Assembly: GCA_014376445.1 (NCBI GenBank)
Contig: JACMRM010000027.1
Location: forward strand, 1-58,755
Direction: 5' to 3'
Length of the DNA: 58,755 nt
From: Bacteriovorax sp.
GTDB lineage: Bacteria > Bdellovibrionota > Bacteriovoracia > Bacteriovoracales > Bacteriovoracaceae
Part shown: piece after piece, positions 53,545 to 58,755 of the stretch
Layout: each line of letters starts with the position of its first letter
Position numbering within the stretch: position 1 is the stretch's first letter
Position numbers and translations under genes: made by a program
Notes under the pieces: model-generated
What the model saw: only the letters and a program-made list of their open reading frames with translations
The model's database searches: none
What the model was told of the DNA's origin: nothing

Positions 53545-53883
53545 ATGAAAATTCAAAAACTACTTTTAGCGTTGGTTCTATTATCACTCCAAGCAGTTGC
53601 GCTCGCTCACTGCCCGGCCTCTTTTAAAGAAGAGAATGTTTGCATGATGCTGAAAAAAAATACTGTTTACATCTACTGGCATGACTTTGATCACAACGGA
53701 CCTTATAAAGATTTTGCGAAAGCTGAGATGACGGCGCTTCAAAATGAAAAAGGACAAGCTCTTCCATTCAAAAAACTGGCGCGTGGAATTTATAAACTTG
53801 ATACGGCGGAAGCGCAGATATCCCTGACTGCGGTTGTATCATTGGATAAAAAGAAATCTGAAATTAAATTAAAGCAAGAATAG
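53545..53883 (+). CDS. Small exported protein
   Basis: 112 residues with a signal peptide (MKIQKLLLALVLLSLQAVALA). Mature part starts HCPASFKEENVCMML with a probable disulfide and then a His-containing strand (VYIYWHDFDHNGPYKDF). Unknown family; Ig-like or metal-binding is possible from HxxxxHN residues but unproved. Next ORF is 5 bp downstream. Confidence 0.75.
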   Translation: MKIQKLLLALVLLSLQAVALAHCPASFKEENVCMMLKKNTVYIYWHDFDHNGPYKDFAKAEMTALQNEKGQALPFKKLARGIYKLDTAEAQISLTAVVSLDKKKSEIKLKQE

Positions 53884-53888
53884 TCATC

Positions 53889-54137
53889 ATGAAGATGGGC
53901 TTATTTTTTCTTTTAATTTTTCCAGCGATCCTGTTGGGAGCAAGTCCTGAAAGTGCTATCAAAGGACAGCTCGAAAGTGAATTAAAAGAAAAAAACCTAA
54001 TTCTTAAATTCTTTTGGAACTTCACCCGCGCCAATATTCACTTTTATACTTTGATTGAGAAGTCTCGGAGCAGTGAGAGTTTTATCGCGTGCTTCACGAA
54101 AGTGAATGAAGTCTTCTCTTTTTGTTTCTTCCTTTAA
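53889..54137 (+). CDS. Doubtful short exported protein, possibly truncated
   Basis: 82 codons. The first ~40 residues look real: signal-like MKMGLFFLLIFPAILLGASP, then ESAIKGQLESELKEKN. From ~36 on, the frame is antisense to the end of the convergent hydrolase gene (starting 53997). A gene that has lost its 3' end into the neighbour, or a short true peptide, would both fit. It starts 5 bp after the previous gene, so translation coupling is possible. Confidence 0.35.
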   Translation: MKMGLFFLLIFPAILLGASPESAIKGQLESELKEKNLILKFFWNFTRANIHFYTLIEKSRSSESFIACFTKVNEVFSFCFFL

Positions 54138-54821
54138 ATGAGCATTGAACTTTTTTGAAGCACCAATTGTTGTTTCAAATCTCAGCTCGCGGCCGTTTGG
54201 CCGATAGTCGTGGCCGACAAAAACGATAGTGTCATTCGGAAGTTTATAAAGAGTTTCATGAACTGAGGTATAAAGCCTGTCTGCACTCCCATCCGGAAAA
54301 TCGCATCGGCCTGTTCCATAGTCTTCAATGAATAAAGAGTCTCCGCAAAAAAGCATGTTGTTGATATGAAAACTCATGCATGCCGGCGTGTGCCCCGGTG
54401 TCGGGATCGCATGTATCCTGATACTGCCTGCAGAAAAATCTTCGTGGTCTTTAATTAATTTATCAAACTGTGAACCATCAATTTTAAAATCCGGGTCCAT
54501 TTTTAAAATATCTTTGAAGGCCTTTTGAACGTGAATGATATTAGAACTGATGGCGATTTTAATTCCCGGGAAGTTCTCTTTCATTAACTGGGAGCTTGAA
54601 AGATGATCAGCATGAGCGTGGGTTTCGATACAGTAAACAGGCTTAAGTTTATGCATCTCCACAAATTCGGTGATCTTTTTAAATCCATGAGTTTCAATAC
54701 GCCCGCTTGCCTGATTAAAATCCAGAACAGGATCAATAATGACAGCATCGCGAGTCTTTGCATCGTAAACAATGTAAGTCAGCGATGAAGTGTCTTTATC
54801 AAAAAAATGTTGAACATCCAT
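53997..54821 (-). CDS. Metallo-beta-lactamase-fold hydrolase, persulfide-dioxygenase-like
   Basis: 274 residues from ATG 54821 (AGGAA ~8 nt upstream). MBL fold with CIETHAHADHLSSS (HxHxDH), PTPGHTPACMSFHI, LFCGDSLF and FVGHDYRPNG. The rest (SLTYIVYDAKTRDAVIIDPV) resembles the persulfide dioxygenase/ETHE1 and BLH group, which oxidises glutathione persulfide to sulfite; the C-terminal extension fits too. Glyoxalase II is the alternative. It would make sense beside the ThiI/desulfurase sulfur genes only loosely, since they are distant. Confidence 0.85.
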   Translation of the reverse strand: MDVQHFFDKDTSSLTYIVYDAKTRDAVIIDPVLDFNQASGRIETHGFKKITEFVEMHKLKPVYCIETHAHADHLSSSQLMKENFPGIKIAISSNIIHVQKAFKDILKMDPDFKIDGSQFDKLIKDHEDFSAGSIRIHAIPTPGHTPACMSFHINNMLFCGDSLFIEDYGTGRCDFPDGSADRLYTSVHETLYKLPNDTIVFVGHDYRPNGRELRFETTIGASKKFNAHLKEETKREDFIHFREARDKTLTAPRLLNQSIKVNIGAGEVPKEFKN

Positions 54822-54853
54822 ATGCAAAATTCCTAATGATGAGTGACAAAAGA

Positions 54854-54882
54854 GTGACTATCGCAAGCTGACATTATATATT
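54854..54882 (+). promoter_or_regulatory. glsA promoter with -10 six bases from the start codon
   Basis: GTGACT (54854-54859), 17 bp, TATATT (54877-54882), then TATTTT and the ATG at 54889. No Shine-Dalgarno, so a leaderless transcript is likely. Confidence 0.5.
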
Positions 54883-54888
54883 TATTTT

Positions 54889-55812
54889 ATGGAAAATATG
54901 AACCAATTTCTCTCTAAACTTGTCGAAAAATACCGTCCTCTTTCAAGTGGCGCACCCGCTTCCTACATTCCCGAACTCGCCAAGGCCGATCCATCGCAGT
55001 TTGCCATAGCTGTCGTGACTTGTGACGGAAAAGTTTTTCAAGCGGGAGATGTTTCTCATAAATTTACCCTACAGTCGGCATCAAAACCTTTCGTCTACGG
55101 CATGGCCCTCGAAGAGCACGGGCGTGAGTTTATGAGAAGCCGCGTAGGCGTTGAGCCAAGCGGTGAAGCTTTTAATTCGATTGTCGAACTTGAAAAGTAT
55201 ACGCACAGGCCATACAACCCGATGATTAATTCAGGTGCCATAGCTGTCAGCAGCTTCATTAAAGACACAAAAAACATGAAACGTCTGGACCGTATACTCG
55301 AATTATTTTCTGACTATACCGGACATGCAGTTACAATTGATGAAGATGTTTTTATGTCAGAAAAACAAACTGCTCATAGAAACAGATCCATCGCTCATCT
55401 GCTTCGGCATTTTGAAATTATCGGCGATGATATTGAGGAGTCACTGGATCTTTATTTCAAACAGTGCTCGGTTCTCGTCAATACAACCGACCTGGCAATG
55501 ATGGCCGCCACCCTTGCTAACGGTGGAGCTCAGCCAAACACAAAAAAAGTTTTAGTAAAAAAGGAACACGTTCCAGATATTTTAAGTTTGATGTTCACCT
55601 GCGGAATGTATGATTCTGCCGGCGAATGGGCCTACACTGTCGGGCTTCCCGCCAAGAGCGGTGTCTCTGGCGGACTTCTTACCGTCGTTCCCGGGAAAAT
55701 GGGAATTGCCACTTACTCTCCACTTATTGACCAGCAAGGGCATTCTATCAGAGGCGTGCATGCCGTGAGAGATTTGGTCGAGCAATTTAATCTTAATATT
55801 TTTGTCAATTAA
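54889..55812 (+). CDS. glsA: Glutaminase
   Basis: 307 residues, the normal length of bacterial glutaminase A, a serine-dependent amidohydrolase converting glutamine to glutamate and ammonia. Core motifs: KFTLQSASKPFVYG with the SxxK catalytic pair, NPMINSGAIAVSS, and YTVGLPAKSGVSGG. Read from a likely leaderless promoter; the second ATG (54898) also lacks a ribosome site. The MscS gene follows by 15 bp, suggesting a shared transcript; glutaminase is linked to acid tolerance in other bacteria, and MscS to osmotic stress. Confidence 0.95.
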   Translation: MENMNQFLSKLVEKYRPLSSGAPASYIPELAKADPSQFAIAVVTCDGKVFQAGDVSHKFTLQSASKPFVYGMALEEHGREFMRSRVGVEPSGEAFNSIVELEKYTHRPYNPMINSGAIAVSSFIKDTKNMKRLDRILELFSDYTGHAVTIDEDVFMSEKQTAHRNRSIAHLLRHFEIIGDDIEESLDLYFKQCSVLVNTTDLAMMAATLANGGAQPNTKKVLVKKEHVPDILSLMFTCGMYDSAGEWAYTVGLPAKSGVSGGLLTVVPGKMGIATYSPLIDQQGHSIRGVHAVRDLVEQFNLNIFVN

Positions 55813-55827
55813 AAAAACAGGATCATT

Positions 55828-56874
55828 ATGGATCAAGTCCGCCTACCAATAGAAAGAATCGAATACTTTATCCAGTACGAATCTTTTGTCGTTTTAACCG
55901 TGACACTTTTACTGGGATGGTTTTTTTATAAATTATTTTTAAGAAGGATCACTGAAAAAAGACACACTGCCCTTCGCCATCGTTTTGTCAGAACAGGAAC
56001 GTATCTCGCAATCACCGGAGTGTTGGCACTTTTCCACTGGGGAATCTTACAGGGCACGTGGATTGATTACTTCACCGTTCAAGTGGCAAACTATGCGGGG
56101 CTCATGTCTTTTCTCCTTTTAGTGACAGTCGTTATCAGGATGGCGCAAATTTATGTTTACCTTTATCTGTTTCTTGCGAATATGAGTAAAGGAGTTCCAC
56201 GCCTCATCGCCAATCTTTTCACCCTGATTTTTTCGACCTTCATCATCGGATGGGTTGCGGCCGACGTTTTTGGTTTTAATCTTGCGACTGTTCTTGCGAC
56301 GTCTGCTATTTTTACCATTGTTCTCGGTCTTGCACTTCAGGACACTCTAGGAAATTTATTTTCCGGTGTGGCCTTGCAGATTGAAAGGCCTTTTCATCTT
56401 GGCGACTGGGTGGAAATCCACAACTCTGATGAAAAATGGGTCGGACAAATTTTAGAGATTACATGGAGAGCGACTTCACTTATAGGGTTTAGTGATGAGT
56501 TGATTGTTATTCCCAACAAAACAATCGCTCAAAGCCAGCTGCTTATTTTTTCAGACAGAAGCAAACCCGCGCGTTTTGCACAGATGTTTAGATTTAAATT
56601 TAATGTCGACCTGATGAAAGCTAAGGCTGCAGTTCTCGAAGGTGTGAAAGCTGTTCCTGAAGTCATGAGTGATCCTGAGCCGATAGTGCTCATGCTCGAA
56701 GTGACAGAGTCTTTTGTCTCGATGAAAGTGTTTTATTCGGTCGCTGATTATGGGAGAAAGTACCGCATCGGTGATGAAATTATCTCCCAGGTAATGAACG
56801 TCATTAAGAGGAAAAATTTGGCACTTGCGACTAATACTCTTTCTGTTACCCGAGAGGAAGAAGACCTTGATTAA
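55828..56874 (+). CDS. MscS-family mechanosensitive channel
   Basis: 348 residues. Four N-terminal membrane helices (FVVLTVTLLLGWFFYKLF, THYLAIT-like ITGVLALFHWGIL, AGLMSFLLLVTVVI, LFTLIFSTFIIGWVAA), then the MscS pore helix/beta domain LALQDTLGNLFSGVALQIER, FHLGDWVEIHN, and a C-terminal alpha/beta domain. Inner-membrane safety valve against hypo-osmotic shock. Domain order and length are normal for short MscS proteins. Co-transcribed with glsA. Confidence 0.9.
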   Translation: MDQVRLPIERIEYFIQYESFVVLTVTLLLGWFFYKLFLRRITEKRHTALRHRFVRTGTYLAITGVLALFHWGILQGTWIDYFTVQVANYAGLMSFLLLVTVVIRMAQIYVYLYLFLANMSKGVPRLIANLFTLIFSTFIIGWVAADVFGFNLATVLATSAIFTIVLGLALQDTLGNLFSGVALQIERPFHLGDWVEIHNSDEKWVGQILEITWRATSLIGFSDELIVIPNKTIAQSQLLIFSDRSKPARFAQMFRFKFNVDLMKAKAAVLEGVKAVPEVMSDPEPIVLMLEVTESFVSMKVFYSVADYGRKYRIGDEIISQVMNVIKRKNLALATNTLSVTREEEDLD

Positions 56875-56904
56875 TAGGGTTTAGGGCCGGATTAAGTCTT
56901 TTGT

Positions 56905-56933
56905 TTGACTCAAATTTAGATCGCTGTTAAAAT
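56905..56933 (+). promoter_or_regulatory. Strong promoter with -10 six bases from the start codon
   Basis: TTGACT (56905-56910), exactly 17 bp, extended -10 TGTTAAAAT (TAAAAT 56928-56933), then TTATCT and the ATG at 56940. Both boxes are near consensus and no Shine-Dalgarno is present; the predicted start of transcription falls on the start codon. The clearest leaderless-type promoter in the window. Confidence 0.7.
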
Positions 56934-56939
56934 TTATCT

Positions 56940-58388
56940 ATGTCAATAGCAGTAATCGATCAGGGTGCTGAGCTTTATTGGTTTGCAAGTAGCTCCTTAT
57001 TGCAAGACGAGATCTCACTCAAGCACTTGAACTCTATTCAGTCAGGCGAATCATATATTCTTAAAGAACTTCCTAAGATCGTTATCTTAAATGGTGACGA
57101 CAGTTCAATCCACGCAGAAAAATTTATTGCAAAAATCAGAAATCATGTTTTTGCTCGCAACACTTTATTCGTGGTTTTCACTGCGGACACTTCACCCGAA
57201 TATAAAAAATCATTAATTATCGCCGGTGCAGGACAAATTCTATACCGCGGAAAAGGCCATAACCCTTCTGCTAAATTTTTTAGAAATCTTATCAAGTGGT
57301 TTTTGAATGTAAAAAATCCTGACCCGCAGACGATTGAATACAAACCGGTTCCATTTGAAATTGACGGTGAGTTTTCAACCTTTGGACGTATCGGGTGGAT
57401 CTCTGCCTCTCAGTGTTTTATTGAAGTGAATCTTGATCTGATGCCTGGCCAGTCACTTGAGCTGAGAAATACATTGATAGATGAACTAGAAATCAAAGAC
57501 TGCAAACTGACCATATTGGAAAAAAATAAAGTCGGAAGATATTATCAATATTTCCATGGATACTTATGCAAAATAGAAAGCAAGCACACAGAAAAAGATC
57601 ATAGAAATATTTTGTCGTGGATCACTGCCAATCAAAGTTTATCAAAATACAAACCTGTAAAAGTTCTTTATTACGAGCAAAATTCTGAGAATAGAGAAAA
57701 TATTAAGAGTATGATCAAGCTCGACCAGCGCTACTGTGCAAGAGGTTTTGCCAACCTCGATTCATTTTCGGAAGAACTTGAATATCAGCTTCCCCATTTG
57801 ATACTTATTGACCGCCAGCTGATTGAAGCAAGCAAATCAAAATTTGAACCGCTGAAAAAATTTATCCTGACTCATTTCTGCTACTGCGTGACTTATGATA
57901 ATGAGTCCCTTACAAAGCTGGAAGATTATAAAAAGAATTTTGATTTTGCGATGCACGTGCCGAATAAAATCGACAGTGAACTTTTAGAATCAATGATCAA
58001 AACTCTCGACTCAAAAATGTTTGCAGGGAAAGAAGACGTCAGCAAAAACCGCGTTTACTTCAACAAGTATTCGCCCTACAGCCGAATCAGTCTGCATGCT
58101 CCCTGCAAAGTTACAGAGCTTGCTATCTCGGGCATCGGTATACAGCTTCCCTATACAATGGCCTCATACTGCGCTTTTGAAATCACTGCTCAGGGCTTTA
58201 CTCACCTTGCCTTGAACCGTATGCAATACTTCAGAAGTTTCATCAATAAAAAACTCTCTACGGGACCCATCTATCACCAGTGCGTTTTCATGGGACAAAC
58301 TTTAAAAGATAATGAACTTATTAAAGTTACAACTGAAAAGATCAAAGAAGTCGGGTTTGAGAAGTGGAAAGAAGGTACTGTTCCCTGA
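56940..58388 (+). CDS. Duplicated receiver-like/PilZ-like protein
   Basis: 482 residues that appear to be two units of receiver-like plus PilZ-like domain. Unit 1: a pseudo-receiver (~1-120) with LPKIVILNGDDSS where the phosphoacceptor Asp is Asn, then a beta domain (~130-225). Unit 2: VKVLYYEQNSENRENIKSMI starts another receiver-like domain keeping an Asp (LPHLILIDRQL) but with no acidic pair, then a second PilZ-like beta domain (RISLHAPCKVTELAISGIGI) near 375-482. Cyclic di-GMP or protein binding is inferred, not shown: the PilZ D/NxSxxG motif is altered. No signal peptide. Confidence 0.6.
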   Translation: MSIAVIDQGAELYWFASSSLLQDEISLKHLNSIQSGESYILKELPKIVILNGDDSSIHAEKFIAKIRNHVFARNTLFVVFTADTSPEYKKSLIIAGAGQILYRGKGHNPSAKFFRNLIKWFLNVKNPDPQTIEYKPVPFEIDGEFSTFGRIGWISASQCFIEVNLDLMPGQSLELRNTLIDELEIKDCKLTILEKNKVGRYYQYFHGYLCKIESKHTEKDHRNILSWITANQSLSKYKPVKVLYYEQNSENRENIKSMIKLDQRYCARGFANLDSFSEELEYQLPHLILIDRQLIEASKSKFEPLKKFILTHFCYCVTYDNESLTKLEDYKKNFDFAMHVPNKIDSELLESMIKTLDSKMFAGKEDVSKNRVYFNKYSPYSRISLHAPCKVTELAISGIGIQLPYTMASYCAFEITAQGFTHLALNRMQYFRSFINKKLSTGPIYHQCVFMGQTLKDNELIKVTTEKIKEVGFEKWKEGTVP

Positions 58389-58466
58389 CAGCATTGCTTT
58401 TTAAAAGCATCACATTCATAGTTATATAAACAAATAATTTTTTAATTCAACGATGAGTGCTGCCTG

Positions 58467-58755
58467 ATGATATTGGATTACCTATCAAAATCCATCAAAG
58501 ATATTTTTGAACGTCCGGCAAATAATCTAAAACCGCTGGATGGCCTTCGTGCCTTCGCTATTTTATTTGTTCTTTGCATGCACACCAATGATTTATTTTT
58601 AGGCGGCTACGGTTACTCACCGAGCATCTTCAGTGCGCTTCCTCCTTTTAAAGGAGGATGGGTAGGTGTACCGCTGTTTTTTGTCCTGAGTGGATTTTTA
58701 ATCGGTGGACAACTCTGGAAAGAGTTGATCAAAACTAATGACATTCAATTTACAA
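58467..58755 (+). CDS. Acyltransferase family 3, N-terminal part (cut by window edge)
   Basis: The frame from ATG 58467 stays open to the window end (96 codons). A polar N-terminus (MILDYLSKSIKDIFERPANN) then LKPLDGLRAFAILFVLCMHT with the family His, and VGVPLFFVLSGFLIGGQLW, the classic acyltransferase-3 opening. The rest lies outside the window. A small palindrome, TGCTTTTTAAAAGCA (58395-58409), is in the upstream gap and might be a weak terminator of the previous gene. Confidence 0.88.
   Translation, partial: MILDYLSKSIKDIFERPANNLKPLDGLRAFAILFVLCMHTNDLFLGGYGYSPSIFSALPPFKGGWVGVPLFFVLSGFLIGGQLWKELIKTNDIQFT

Overview
The window looks like chromosomal DNA of a low-GC, Gram-negative predatory-type bacterium of the Bdellovibrionota, most likely the Bacteriovorax/Peredibacter side. 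This is an inference from gene content and sequence style, not from a marker-gene comparison. Supporting signs are many secreted or lipoprotein genes of unknown function, secreted papain-like and caspase-like cysteine peptidases, a zinc-finger protein ending in a histone fold, and several stand-alone receivers, among AT-rich housekeeping genes. No phage, IS element, CRISPR array, tRNA or rRNA gene was seen.

Layout. 1-2817: the 5' part of an ABC exporter gene behind an Rrf2-type regulator with twin operators, then a divergent MgtE magnesium channel with a terminator. 2820-9015: a frameshifted pseudogene, a lipoprotein, a truncated receiver, a degenerate HD-GYP protein, a small secreted protein, an acyltransferase-3, an LCM-type methyltransferase, GmhB, and a chemoreceptor reduced to its two ends. 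9250-14880 (minus): ThiI with its cysteine desulfurase, a secreted papain-like protein, and DbpA. 14950-20623: YdfG and a run of small exported or membrane proteins, with at least one decayed gene and one gene that seems to have lost its start codon. 20909-26797: a 1191-residue secreted CBM/Ig-repeat/beta-propeller protein, an FAD-Rieske oxidoreductase, and thiol peroxidase whose ribosome binding site lies in an inverted repeat. 27032-30115: a receiver and a three-gene secreted cluster (3D-domain protein, small protein, caspase-like peptidase). 30233-31710: a DUF374 acyltransferase and a dienelactone hydrolase.

31825-38088 is the 2-oxoglutarate dehydrogenase operon sucA-sucB-methyltransferase-lpd. 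38224-47988: a YchJ-like protein, another methyltransferase, a DinG-type exonuclease/helicase, a small membrane protein-BolA-Grx4 operon, a receiver, and a class IV aminotransferase. 48112-50456: a stand-alone, cysteine-free S4 gene, a NadD-like protein, and the zinc-finger/histone protein. 50546-58755: a lipoprotein, a PBP4-type carboxypeptidase, DedA, a persulfide-dioxygenase-like hydrolase, glutaminase, an MscS channel, a duplicated receiver-like/PilZ-like protein, and the start of a second acyltransferase-3.

How the genes work together: clear functional groups are sulfur transfer for tRNA (desulfurase plus ThiI), the TCA-cycle 2-oxoglutarate dehydrogenase complex, BolA with Grx4 (Fe-S handling), and a likely envelope-active secreted cluster. 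A recurring signal is a promoter whose -10 box sits about 6 nt before the start codon with no Shine-Dalgarno, suggesting that several genes are expressed from leaderless mRNAs. The most notable single items are the zinc-finger/histone protein, the caspase-like cluster, the tpx hairpin, the leaderless promoters, and the duplicated receiver-like/PilZ-like protein.
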